From positions 1 to 61,358 of the forward strand of contig JAUYGU010000016.1 in NCBI GenBank assembly GCA_030690405.1: a DNA stretch of 61,358 nt, written 5' to 3'. The notes under the pieces are model-generated. The model did not search any database. It saw only the letters and a list, made by a program, of their open reading frames with translations, and was not told the DNA's origin. Within the stretch, counting starts at the first letter, position 1, and each line of letters opens with the position of its first letter. Of the stretch, positions 33,739-41,986 are shown in pieces. Made by a program: the position numbers and the translations under genes. Origin of the DNA: Dehalococcoidia bacterium. Its GTDB lineage: Bacteria > Chloroflexota > Dehalococcoidia > SM23-28-2 > RBG-16-64-32.

Positions 33739-34704
33739 CTAGTCCCCCTCCACGCCGGCGGCGACGAGGGTCGCCAACTGGCCCTGCACGTTGCGTTCGC
33801 GGTCGCGGTAGACCATGAGCACTTTAACGTCGCGGTGGCGGGAGAAGTCGAGAACCTCCTCCAGCCCCATCCCCTTGGCCTGAGCGAGCTTGCAAGCCTC
33901 GGTGATGGCGGTGTGGCGCAGGCCGTGTGGGCGAACTGTCAGCCCGACCTGCTCCCCTAGGCGGCGGACCATCCGGTAGAGGCTCGTGCCAGTCAGTCGG
34001 CAGCCCTTCCCCGCTCTATCAACGTTGATGAAGAGCGGCCCAGGTTCCGTCCCCCGTGCCTCCAGCCATTGCCGGATGGTCTCTCTTGTGGGGGCTGGGA
34101 GAGTTAGCTTGGTCTTCTGGGTGCGGCCCTTGCCCAGAACGGCGACCGAGCCAGCGTCCAAGTTGAGGTCGTCCACGTCGAGCGCCACGACTTCGCTGCG
34201 GCGGAGGCCGAGGTCATAGAGCAGACGGAGGGCGGCGCGGTCTCGGATGGCCTTCTTGTCCCTGCGGCGCTCGATTTCGTCAAGGAGAAGGCGGACGCCG
34301 CGACGGCCAGGGCCACGGGTGTCGCGGTAGGATTCCGCCCTTAGGTTACGCACTTCCAGCGTCCAGGGGACGATTCCTAGCGTCCTGGCAAGCTGCACCA
34401 GGGAGCGTAAGGCGGCCAGGCGGCGGTTGATGGTGGCGGCTTGTAGACGCCGCTCCTGAAGGTTGGCCCGCCAGGCCAGGGCCAGGGAATTCGCGTTCCC
34501 GTGGCCGCGCGAGAGGAGCAAATGGGCCGCCTCAGACACGATGTCCGCTCCCAGGAAGCGCCGGAAGTCGTCCAAGTCCTGGCTGTAGGCGCGGCGGGTG
34601 CAATCGCTCCGGCCGGACAGGAAGGCGGCGATAAGCTTCTCCGCAGGCCCCGCCTTGACCAATGCCTTAGGTAGGCCTCTGGGTCTCTCCACCAGCACGG
34701 TCAT
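33739..34704 (-). CDS. Tyrosine recombinase / integrase
   Basis: A 321-aa XerC/D-type recombinase. An N-terminal SAM-like core-binding domain (LIAAFLSGRSDCTRRAYSQD) is followed by the catalytic domain with all active residues: Arg in LYDLGLRRSEV (about 167), Lys in GKGRTQKTKL, HGLRHTA (His and Arg at about 260), a late His in FSRHRDV and Tyr in MVYRD (about 299). It ends a four-gene leftward set of small genes, and could be a phage- or island-type integrase. There is no intact tRNA next to it in the window. Confidence 0.92.
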   Translation of the reverse strand: MTVLVERPRGLPKALVKAGPAEKLIAAFLSGRSDCTRRAYSQDLDDFRRFLGADIVSEAAHLLLSRGHGNANSLALAWRANLQERRLQAATINRRLAALRSLVQLARTLGIVPWTLEVRNLRAESYRDTRGPGRRGVRLLLDEIERRRDKKAIRDRAALRLLYDLGLRRSEVVALDVDDLNLDAGSVAVLGKGRTQKTKLTLPAPTRETIRQWLEARGTEPGPLFINVDRAGKGCRLTGTSLYRMVRRLGEQVGLTVRPHGLRHTAITEACKLAQAKGMGLEEVLDFSRHRDVKVLMVYRDRERNVQGQLATLVAAGVEGD

Positions 34705-34725
34705 CAGAGCGCCGTCCGTTCTCTT

Positions 34726-34950
34726 TCAGTCATGGCCTTCCCAGTAGTTATGGCAGTCCTGGCACAACCAGTAGTGGGGCACCGACTTGATCAGGACAGA
34801 TTCGTGCTGAACGGTGCCTGGCCCGCCACAGTCCGCGCACTCGTGCTGGCGGTGGGAACGCCAGATGCGCTGCTCCAGGGCGACCAGAGCGCCTAGCCGC
34901 TGCGCCGTAACGACATTGCCCCGCTCGAATTCATCGCGTGTCTGTCTCAT
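34726..34950 (-). CDS. Small zinc-binding protein of an integrase module
   Basis: A 74-aa protein with two CxxC pairs: ECADCGGPGTVQ and WLCQDCHNYWEG, an HNH-like or zinc-ribbon arrangement. Starts MRQTRDEFERGNVVTAQRLG. It lies 21 nt upstream of the recombinase gene in the same direction. Confidence 0.65.
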   Translation of the reverse strand: MRQTRDEFERGNVVTAQRLGALVALEQRIWRSHRQHECADCGGPGTVQHESVLIKSVPHYWLCQDCHNYWEGHD

Positions 34951-34962
34951 TTCCGCCGCCCT

Positions 34963-35208
34963 TCAGTGGCCACTTCCTTGTTCCCGCAGCCAATCCTTCA
35001 GCGCCGCGACCCACTGCTCCCTTGCCGCCTGGTTCGCCAGTGCCAAGTCGCCGTCTGACATCTCCTCGATTCCCCGCTCCACCACTTCAGCCAGGTCGGG
35101 CGCCCCGCGGGCGATGAGAAGACCGAACAGAATCCCCTGAGCCACATCGTTCCCAAGCTCTTCCTCCCAGGTGTCTAAGAGGGTGGCCACCGCTTCCCCG
35201 CGAGTCAT
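34963..35208 (-). CDS. Hypothetical small acidic protein
   Basis: An 81-aa helical protein: TRGEAVATLLDTWEEELGND, then APDLAEVVERGIEEMSD and AAREQWVAALKDWLREQGSG. No family recognised. Its ATG overlaps the stop of the preceding gene by 4 nt, so it is translated as part of the operon. Confidence 0.65.
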   Translation of the reverse strand: MTRGEAVATLLDTWEEELGNDVAQGILFGLLIARGAPDLAEVVERGIEEMSDGDLALANQAAREQWVAALKDWLREQGSGH

Positions 35209-35408
35209 TCTGCCCAGCCCCGTTCCCTTCGGAGTCGTGCGGCCAATGCTTCCAGGAATTCGCGGGCGGCGGTGTCAAAAACCATGCTGGCGTACTGATG
35301 GATGAGGTCGATTTCTCGCGCCGTCAAATCCGCCAGCCCATGGATTGGCAAGCCGCGCTCAACGAGACCATGTACCACATCGTCCTCGGTGATTGACCAC
35401 AGGAGCAT
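35205..35408 (-). CDS. Hypothetical small protein, first gene of the integrase module
   Basis: A 67-aa protein (LLWSITEDDVVHGLVERGLP, then LTAREIDLIHQYASMVFD and FLEALAARLRRERGW). No family recognised. The order 35,408 to 33,739 (three small genes then the recombinase) looks like a compact mobile-element module. Confidence 0.6.
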   Translation of the reverse strand: MLLWSITEDDVVHGLVERGLPIHGLADLTAREIDLIHQYASMVFDTAAREFLEALAARLRRERGWAE

Positions 35409-35646
35409 CAGCGCAAGCCCTCTCGCTCAGTGCCCTGGAACGGTTGCGGATACACGGGACGGGAGATGAGGTCAGCTAGCGGGTGTGGCGCAGAGCGGGA
35501 CGTTGGGAGCCGGGTATGCGATTGATAGAGGCTAGCGACGGTGGGCGGCCCAGAGAGAGCGGTAGGTGTTTGAGATGGCCCTTGTTGCCTGGCACGCCAT
35601 GCGTTGCTAAGACGGTGGATGAGAGCTAGTAGCGGGTATGTAGTTG

Positions 35647-35652
35647 TAAAAT
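35647..35652 (+). promoter_or_regulatory. -10 box of a probable leaderless promoter
   Basis: TAAAAT followed by 6 nt and the ATG at 35,659. No clear -35. Confidence 0.4.
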
Positions 35653-35658
35653 CAACGG

Positions 35659-35856
35659 ATGGCGACCGAGATCTGGCACGACTTCGCTGAGGACGCCCCC
35701 GTCACACTAATACCCGTCGCGGACGGCCGGCTGGAGGTCACCGCGGGCGGCGAGGTGCTTTTCGACCGCAAGGCGGAGGGCGGCGCCTACCCGGAGATGA
35801 GACGCGTCCGCGAGATCAAGGAGCGGATCGCGCGCCTGCTCGAGTCCCGCGTTTAG
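35659..35856 (+). CDS. Truncated Rdx/SelW-family-like protein
   Basis: A 65-aa protein whose sequence (IWHDFAEDAPVTLIPVADGR, then LEVTAGGEVLFDRKAEGGAY) resembles the C-terminal two-thirds of Rdx/SelW thioredoxin-like proteins, including the VxLxPG-like strand, the GE(V/L)(L/I)F strand and the (G)xYPE turn. The N-terminal strand with the redox CxxC is missing. It may be a natural short form or a gene cut at the border of the integrase module. It converges with shc, overlapping its stop by 4 nt. Confidence 0.55.
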   Translation: MATEIWHDFAEDAPVTLIPVADGRLEVTAGGEVLFDRKAEGGAYPEMRRVREIKERIARLLESRV

Positions 35857-37817
35857 CCTGACGCCTGCGCGGCCCGGTAGCGCCCCAGCGCCATCAGCGG
35901 CCAGTAGTTGCGGTACAGGTGGTACTTGATGTAGAAGTCGCCGGGGAAGCCCGTCCCCGTGAAGTGCGGCTCCTCCCACTGCCCGTCCTCCTCCTGCCGC
36001 TCGACCAGGTACGCCACGCCGCGCTCCGCCGCTCGTTCCGCCACCGCGTCCCCGCCGCCGTCGGCGGCCAGCAGCGCCAGGAGGGCCCACGCGGTCTGCG
36101 AGGCGGTGCTGGGCCCCTCGCCGGCCAGCCCGGGGTCGGCGTAGCTCCCGCAGGTCTCCCCCCAGCCGCCGTCCTCGTTCTGCTTCTGGGTGAGCCAGCA
36201 GACCGCGCGGCGCACGTGGAGGCCGGACATGTCCTCGCCGGCGGCCTTGAGCGCAGGCAGGGCGGCGCCGGTGCCGTAGATGTAGTTCACGCCCCAGCGT
36301 CCCCACCAGCTACCGTCCTTCCGCTGCTCGCCCCGCAGGTAGTCCACGGCGCGGCGCACCGCCCGCGAGTCCGCCTCGCCCAGAAGGGCGAGCGCCTCCA
36401 CGATATGGGCCGTCACATCCTCCGTGGGGTAGTCGATCACCTCGCCGAAGTCGCAGAACGGTATCTGGTTGGCCAGCTGCTGGGTGTTGTCCTTATCGAA
36501 GGAGCCCCAGCCGCCGTTCTTCGATTGCATCGCCAGCAGCCAGCGCTTCCCGCGCTCCAGGGCTCGCTCCTTGCGCTTCTCGTCCGGCAGACGCGTGCGG
36601 GCCAGCGCCATCAGCACCTCCGCGCTGTCGTCCGTGTCCGGATAAAGGTCGTTCTCGAACTCGAACGCCCAGCCGCCGGGCTCGACCCCCTTCACCTTCA
36701 CCTGCCAGTCGCCGCCGCCCAGGATCTGCTCGCGGAGGAGCCAGCGGCCCGCCCGAACGAGCGCCGGGTGGTCCGGCGGCAGGCCGGAGTCAAGCAGCCC
36801 GATCATCGCCAGGGCGGTGTCCCAGACAGGGGAGAGGCAGGCCTGCGGATTGAAGATCCGCTCGTCCTCCACCGCGAAAGCGCCCTCGAACCCCGCGAGC
36901 CCCTTCTGGATCACGGGATGGTCCAGGGGGTAGCCGCGTACCTTGAGCGCCATCAGCGAGTACACCCACGGCGGCTGGATCCCGCCCCACGAGCCATCCG
37001 CCTCCTGGTGCGATACGATCCAGCGTTCCGCCGCCCGGTAGGCGGCCCGACGCAGCGGCTTGAACGCTAGGCGCTCGTAGCGGCGCAACAAGCCATCCAG
37101 CACGTGAAAGAATCGCTTCCAGTTCAGCAGCCCCCGTGGCGGCGGAAGCGAGTAGTCGGTCCGCTCCCGCGGCGCCGGATACAGCTCGTCGATGCGGGCG
37201 GAATCCGGCACTGGGCAGACCGGGCGTTCGTTCAGGATGATCAGCATGGGGACGATGGTGGCGCGCGCCCAGGACGAGAAGTCGTATATGTTCAGCGGGA
37301 ACCACGGCGGCAGGAAGATCATCTCCGGCGGCAGCACCGGCACCCCGCGCCAGTCCCACTGGCCGAACAGGGCCAGCCATATCTTGGTGAACACCCGCAC
37401 CCGGGGCACGCCGCCCGCGGACAGCACGAACTCCCGCGCCTTCCGCATCGCCGGCTCCTCAGGAGAGACGCCGGCGAGCTTAAGCGCGAAGTAGGACTCC
37501 ACGGTGGCGTTTATGTCCGGCGGCCCTTCGTAGAAGATGGCCCACGCCCCGTCGGGCCGCTGCTGGCTGCGCAGGTAGTTCACGATCTTGCGCCAGCGCC
37601 CGGACGGGCGCCCGTCGGGGCGGCCCTCATCCGCGACTCCCATGAAGTGCGTAAGCAGGAGGTACTCCGCCGCCATGCAGACGTTGGACTCCAGCTCACC
37701 CCACCAGTAGCCATCGGTGTGCTGGGTGCGCAGGAAGTACTCCTGCGAGCGCCGGATCGCCTCGTCGACGGCCCCGTCCAGCCGTTCCGCTCTGGATAGT
37801 TCGGCCGCTTCTCTCAC
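35853..37817 (-). CDS. shc: Squalene-hopene cyclase
   Basis: A 654-aa triterpene cyclase that turns squalene into hopene/hopanol at the membrane. The protonating motif DTDDSAE lies at about 394-400 (DxDD). Many QW repeats are seen (for example QRPDGAWAIFYEG, QEADGSWGG, QSKNGGWGSFD, QRKDGSWWGRWG, QNEDGGWGE). GTG start with GGAG upstream, 9 nt after the nucleoside phosphorylase gene. It is the last gene of a ten-gene operon that also makes its substrate. Length is normal for the family. Confidence 0.95.
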   Translation of the reverse strand: MREAAELSRAERLDGAVDEAIRRSQEYFLRTQHTDGYWWGELESNVCMAAEYLLLTHFMGVADEGRPDGRPSGRWRKIVNYLRSQQRPDGAWAIFYEGPPDINATVESYFALKLAGVSPEEPAMRKAREFVLSAGGVPRVRVFTKIWLALFGQWDWRGVPVLPPEMIFLPPWFPLNIYDFSSWARATIVPMLIILNERPVCPVPDSARIDELYPAPRERTDYSLPPPRGLLNWKRFFHVLDGLLRRYERLAFKPLRRAAYRAAERWIVSHQEADGSWGGIQPPWVYSLMALKVRGYPLDHPVIQKGLAGFEGAFAVEDERIFNPQACLSPVWDTALAMIGLLDSGLPPDHPALVRAGRWLLREQILGGGDWQVKVKGVEPGGWAFEFENDLYPDTDDSAEVLMALARTRLPDEKRKERALERGKRWLLAMQSKNGGWGSFDKDNTQQLANQIPFCDFGEVIDYPTEDVTAHIVEALALLGEADSRAVRRAVDYLRGEQRKDGSWWGRWGVNYIYGTGAALPALKAAGEDMSGLHVRRAVCWLTQKQNEDGGWGETCGSYADPGLAGEGPSTASQTAWALLALLAADGGGDAVAERAAERGVAYLVERQEEDGQWEEPHFTGTGFPGDFYIKYHLYRNYWPLMALGRYRAAQASG

Positions 37818-37826
37818 TTCGGACTC

Positions 37827-38597
37827 CTACGGCTCCAGGTCCCACTCGCGCAGGAACCCGCCGGTGAAGCTGGCAAGTCTTCGCGTCGCCTTCCTGACGC
37901 CGACGGCCAGCCGGACGAAGGCGGGGACTCTATGCGGTCGTGGGAGGTAGTAGAGCGCCACCCTGGCCGGACGCAGGTATCCGCGCTCCGCCGCCAGGCT
38001 CAGAGCCTCCGACCCGACATCGATGACGCGGCCGAGCGCCACGCGGACCGCCACGAAGGGGACACGCTCATCCCGCGCCGCCTCCGCGACCGCATACCCT
38101 CCCGCATCCACGACGGCCATCCCGCCCAGCTTCATCACTCGCTCGCGGTCCGCCGGGCGGGGAGAGTCGCGCCAGTACGTCATGACATCTCCCAGCGTGT
38201 AGCGCATGCTGGCGCCCCGGGCGGCCTGTTCGGCCAGCGTTAGCAGACGGCGGTCCGCCTCCGGCGGGCGCTCCGGCGACAGGGCGTCTCCAAGCCAGGA
38301 ATACGTCTTCTCGCACAGAACAAGGTCGCCCAGGCGCACCTCGTCCGGCACGCTCGCGGCCATCCGCGCCGACACCACCGCGGAGGGAGCGTGCTCGCTC
38401 AGCACCGCCTGCACGGCGGCGCGGCCGCGCCTATCCCCCAGGCCCGTGCGGCAGACCACCACCGGCTTGCGGCCGACCGAGCCAAGGGTGACCGGGCACC
38501 CGGCCAGCTCTGTCCTCTGCAGGACCTCCACTTGGCTCTCAACCGCCCACTGCTCCGCCATGAGGCCTACAAAGATCGCGAGTACGCCGACCGTCAT
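37827..38597 (-). CDS. Nucleoside phosphorylase-fold protein, divergent HpnG paralogue
   Basis: A 256-aa protein related to the gene just upstream (LVCRTGIGERVEG there, VVCRTGLGDRRGR here; VISAGVAGALD there, VVSARMAASVP here). The segment that in HpnG reads VVEMESYRAGRIA reads VVDAGGYAVAEAA here, so the ribose-binding Glu is missing and phosphorolysis is doubtful. The start at 38,597 lies 10 nt after the first copy. It may be a regulatory or structural partner of HpnG or act on another substrate. Confidence 0.75.
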   Translation of the reverse strand: MTVGVLAIFVGLMAEQWAVESQVEVLQRTELAGCPVTLGSVGRKPVVVCRTGLGDRRGRAAVQAVLSEHAPSAVVSARMAASVPDEVRLGDLVLCEKTYSWLGDALSPERPPEADRRLLTLAEQAARGASMRYTLGDVMTYWRDSPRPADRERVMKLGGMAVVDAGGYAVAEAARDERVPFVAVRVALGRVIDVGSEALSLAAERGYLRPARVALYYLPRPHRVPAFVRLAVGVRKATRRLASFTGGFLREWDLEP

Positions 38598-38607
38598 GCG
38601 ATCACCG

Positions 38608-39375
38608 TCAGACCCGTCTCGTGCCAGCCACGGGCAACGCCGGCGCGAGACCGGCGAACGCCTCCAGGAAGACCCCCAGCGCCTCCATGGCCCGCCGTTG
38701 GCACCGCGCAAGCCGGAGGAGCAACGGCAGGCGCTGCGGATGTCTGACCAGATACGGCAGGACAGTCCACATCCGCGTGCTTCCGTCCGGCGCGACAATA
38801 CCCGGCAGTTCGGGCAGCGGATGGGCGGCCTCGTCTAAGACCACCCTGGCGGCGAGAAAGGGCAGGCCCTTCTCGCCGGCGATCCGGCCCGCGCGGTAGC
38901 TCTCCATCTCGACAACGTCCGCGCCGGTGGAGCGGCGCAGGTCGGCCTTCGCCGCGGGGTCGCCTACGATCCCGTCCACGGTCAGCGAGCGCCCCCGCCG
39001 CGCGCGAAGGCCGGCGCGGGCGGCGGCCGAGGCCGCAGCTTCCAGAAGCCGTGCGTCCGAGAGGACAGCCGGAGCCTGTGGATCGGGGCCGAAGACCACC
39101 GCCTCGCAGAGGACGAGGTCGCCCGCCCGCAGGTCCGGGTCGAGAGCGCCGGCGACGCCGGCGGAGATGACGGATGACGCCTCGTAGCGCTCCAGCACGG
39201 CGCGCATCGCGCCCTCCACACGCTCGCCGATGCCGGTGCGGCAGACCAGGACATCCGCCCCGCCGCAGCGGCCGCGCACGACGCGTTGGCCGCCGATGGT
39301 CTCGCGCTCGCGGGCACTCAGACGGCGGGCCAGCCCCGCGAGCTCCGCGTCCATCGCGGCGAAGATGGCGATCAT
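38608..39375 (-). CDS. hpnG: Hopanoid-associated nucleoside phosphorylase
   Basis: A 255-aa phosphorylase: MIAIFAAMDAELAGLARRLS, CRTGIGERVEGAMRAVL, AGDLVLCEAVVFGPD and VVEMESYRAGRIA with the substrate-binding Met-Glu. In hopanoid gene clusters HpnG removes adenine from adenosylhopane to give ribosylhopane (phospho form) for side-chain elaboration. The start codon overlaps the hpnH stop by 1 nt. Placement directly after hpnH, which makes adenosylhopane, fits this role. Confidence 0.88.
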   Translation of the reverse strand: MIAIFAAMDAELAGLARRLSARERETIGGQRVVRGRCGGADVLVCRTGIGERVEGAMRAVLERYEASSVISAGVAGALDPDLRAGDLVLCEAVVFGPDPQAPAVLSDARLLEAAASAAARAGLRARRGRSLTVDGIVGDPAAKADLRRSTGADVVEMESYRAGRIAGEKGLPFLAARVVLDEAAHPLPELPGIVAPDGSTRMWTVLPYLVRHPQRLPLLLRLARCQRRAMEALGVFLEAFAGLAPALPVAGTRRV

Positions 39376-40469
39376 CAGGCCACCGGCTGCTCTTCCTGGG
39401 CGGTCTTCTCCCGCTCGATGCCGGTCCTGCCGCCACGGCCAAAGCCGCGAATGTGCCGCCCGGGAATGACGGACCTCGCCGCCAATTCGATGAACGCTCC
39501 CGGCTTGTGCATCGCCTCCAGGATGGCGGACCCCTCAAAGCCGCAGTGCATCATGCAGGTAGCGCAGCGCGGGTCCTTGCCCAGCCCGTAGGCGTCCCAC
39601 TTCACGGTGGTCATCAACTCCTCGTAGGTCTGGGCGTGCCCATCAGCGATGAGGTAGCACGGCTTGCGCCAGCCCGCCGGCGTGTAGGTCGGCGTCGTCC
39701 ACTGGCTGCACTCGTAGTCGCGCTTGCCCTGGAGGAAGTCCAGGTAGAGTGGGTTGTTGTAGAAGCGGACGCTGTCCTTGCAGCCCTCGAAGATGCGGCG
39801 GAAGAAGCTCTGCGCCTCCTCGCGCTGCATGAAGATGTCGTGATGGGCGACCTCCTTGTACTGGAAGCCGGGCGACACCATCATCCCCTCGACGCCGAGG
39901 TCGTTGAGCATGGCGAACAGCTCGTGGTACTCCTCCGGGCGGTTGCCGCTGAACAGCGTCGTGTTGGTGCACACGCGATAGCCGGCCGCCCGCGCCTCCT
40001 TGATCGCCTTGATCGCCACGTCGTACACGCCTTTGCGCTCAACGGCGATGTCGTGGGTCTCCCGGAGCCCGTCCAGGTGCACGACGAACGAGAAGTAGGG
40101 CGAAGGCGGGATCGCCTTCATCCCCTTCTTGAAGAGGAGCGCGTTTGTGCAGAGGTAGACGAAGCGCTTCCGCTTGATGATCCCGGCGACGATCTCGCCG
40201 ATCTGCGGGTGCATCAGGGGCTCGCCCCCGGCGACGGAGACGACGGGAGGGTTGCACTCCTCCACGGCGCGCAGGCACTCCTCCACGCTGAGCCGCTTGT
40301 CCAGGATCGGCTCATACTCGCGAATGCGGCCGCAGCCTGTGCAGGTGAGGTTGCAGTCCTCCAGCGGCTCCAGGATCATCGTCAGCGGGAAGTATTTTCG
40401 GCCCCTCACGCGCTGCTTGAACAGGTACCACCCTAGTTTCAGGCTCAGCTTCAACGGTTGCCCGGCCAC
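39375..40469 (-). CDS. hpnH: Adenosylhopane synthase, radical SAM
   Basis: A 364-aa radical SAM protein with CNLTCTGCGRI (C-x3-C-x2-C) near the N-terminus and a C-terminal cysteine cluster CATCMMHCGFE. The flanks (SVAGGEPLMHPQIGEIV, VYLCTNALLF, FVVHLDGLRETHD) match HpnH, which adds a 5'-deoxyadenosyl group to diploptene. I chose GTG at 40,469 (ribosome site GGAAGG), 19 nt after the polyprenyl synthase; an open frame reaches 40,544 but overlaps that gene. Confidence 0.93.
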   Translation of the reverse strand: MAGQPLKLSLKLGWYLFKQRVRGRKYFPLTMILEPLEDCNLTCTGCGRIREYEPILDKRLSVEECLRAVEECNPPVVSVAGGEPLMHPQIGEIVAGIIKRKRFVYLCTNALLFKKGMKAIPPSPYFSFVVHLDGLRETHDIAVERKGVYDVAIKAIKEARAAGYRVCTNTTLFSGNRPEEYHELFAMLNDLGVEGMMVSPGFQYKEVAHHDIFMQREEAQSFFRRIFEGCKDSVRFYNNPLYLDFLQGKRDYECSQWTTPTYTPAGWRKPCYLIADGHAQTYEELMTTVKWDAYGLGKDPRCATCMMHCGFEGSAILEAMHKPGAFIELAARSVIPGRHIRGFGRGGRTGIEREKTAQEEQPVA

Positions 40470-40488
40470 GATGTGTCCTTCCCAGGGA

Positions 40489-41532
40489 TCAGTAGTCCCG
40501 CTCCAGTAGAAAACCGGCGACCTGCCGCAGCTCCGCGGCAGCATCGGGCTTGAGATCGGCGCGGGCCAGCTCCTCCAGCGCCCGCTCCCGCCGCTCCCCC
40601 GCCACCGCCCGGCAGTACGCCGGCGCCCGCACCGACTCCAGCGCCCCCAGCACGATCGACACGTCGGCGTCGCTCAGATCGGCCTGCGAGTAGATGCGGC
40701 GCAGCTCCGCCGCCGTGGCACCCTCCGCGCGGGCGAGGGCGTAAACCACGGGCAGAGACTTCTTCCGGTTGCGGATGTCGGCGGCGGGGAGCTTTCCGGT
40801 CCGGTTCTCCGCCCCCCAGACGCCCAGCATATCGTCACGGACCTGGAACGCCACGCCCAGCAGCCGGCCGCAGCGCCCCAGCGCCTCCGCCACTGCGGGG
40901 TCGCCGGCGCCGACCAGCCCGCCGAGGCGCAGGGCGCAGTCGAACAGGGCGCCCGTCTTCTTCTCGATCATCTCCAGGTAGGCGTCCTCGCCCACGTCCA
41001 GGCGCTCCTCGAAGCTCAAGTCCAGCGCCTGCCCCTCGACCATCTCCAGCGTACGCTCGTCCAGGACGCGCGCCGCTTCAACCACCCGCTCCGGCGGGAC
41101 GCCTTCCTGCCGCAGCCCCAGCAGGGCGAGACGGCCCAGCGCCAGAAGGGCGTCGCCGGCGTTTATCGCCTGGGCCTCTCCCCAGACGGCCCACACGGTG
41201 GGCCGGTGCCTGCGTTCGGCGTCGCGGTCCTGGATGTCGTCGTGCACCAGGGAGAAGTTGTGGACGAGATCGAGGGCGGCCGCGGCCGGGAGCGCGGTGC
41301 GCCAGTCTCCGCCGGCGGCCTCGCAGGCCAAGAGGCAGAGGGTGGGGCGAAGCGCCTTGCCGCCGTCGCCGCGCGCCGGCCGCCCTTCGGCGTCCTGCCA
41401 GCCCAGGTGGTAGCGCAGCATCCGGTGCAGCTCCTCCGGATGGCTGCCCGCAGGCAAGCCGCTGCCCAGCAGGGAGCGCAGCTTATCGTCCAGCTCCCCC
41501 CGGTAGCGACCGAAGGCGGGCGGCAGCTCCAT
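40489..41532 (-). CDS. Polyprenyl (probably farnesyl/geranylgeranyl-type) diphosphate synthase
   Basis: A 347-aa trans-isoprenyl diphosphate synthase. First Asp-rich motif in LVHDDIQDRDAERRHRPTVW, second in FQVRDDMLGVWG, and the basic GGKALRPTLCLLA. In this operon its likely product is farnesyl diphosphate for HpnD; product length cannot be proved. ATG 41,532 lies 3 nt from the YjbQ stop. A longer frame to 41,679 is an Arg-rich antisense-like extension and was rejected. Confidence 0.92.
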   Translation of the reverse strand: MELPPAFGRYRGELDDKLRSLLGSGLPAGSHPEELHRMLRYHLGWQDAEGRPARGDGGKALRPTLCLLACEAAGGDWRTALPAAAALDLVHNFSLVHDDIQDRDAERRHRPTVWAVWGEAQAINAGDALLALGRLALLGLRQEGVPPERVVEAARVLDERTLEMVEGQALDLSFEERLDVGEDAYLEMIEKKTGALFDCALRLGGLVGAGDPAVAEALGRCGRLLGVAFQVRDDMLGVWGAENRTGKLPAADIRNRKKSLPVVYALARAEGATAAELRRIYSQADLSDADVSIVLGALESVRAPAYCRAVAGERRERALEELARADLKPDAAAELRQVAGFLLERDY

Positions 41533-41534
41533 GC

Positions 41535-41972
41535 CTACTCGCCCACGAGCTGGATCACCACCTCGCGGTCGCGTCCGTGGTCCAGCTCGACCAGGAAAAT
41601 GCGCTGGTACTGGCCGACGACCAGCTTGCCGTCCACGAGCGGCACCGCCTCGCTGGCGCCGAGCAGCAGGTGCTGGCAATGGGAGTGGCCGTTGGGGCGT
41701 TCGCCGTTGGTGGAGGTGGCGTGCGCGAATTCGTTGTGCTTGTACTCAGCGCTCGAGGAGGCGATCTCCTCGAGCATCTTCTCCATGTCGCCCAGGAGCG
41801 CAGGCTCGTTCTCGTTGATCCGGATGGCGGCAGTCGTGTGCCGGGAGAAGATGACGGCGAAGCCGTTGGAGACGCCGGACTCCCGGGCGGCGTCTTCGAC
41901 CCTTTCCGTTATGTCGATAAACTGAGGCCCCTTGTCGGTCCGGATCATGAACGTCTGCGAGAGGAACTTCAT
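41535..41972 (-). CDS. YjbQ/UPF0047-family protein
   Basis: A 145-aa protein with the family motifs FSRHTTAAIRINENEPALL, NGHSHCQHLLLGASEAVPLV and GQYQRIFLVELDHGRDREV. Members are secondary thiamine-phosphate synthases in vitro; the true role is unclear. The conserved His residues are present. It sits between ispH and the polyprenyl synthase gene with 3-14 nt spacing, so it is cotranscribed with the isoprenoid genes, which suggests a diphosphate- or phosphate-linked role in this pathway. Confidence 0.9.
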   Translation of the reverse strand: MKFLSQTFMIRTDKGPQFIDITERVEDAARESGVSNGFAVIFSRHTTAAIRINENEPALLGDMEKMLEEIASSSAEYKHNEFAHATSTNGERPNGHSHCQHLLLGASEAVPLVDGKLVVGQYQRIFLVELDHGRDREVVIQLVGE

Positions 41973-41986
41973 ATGCTATCTCCTTC

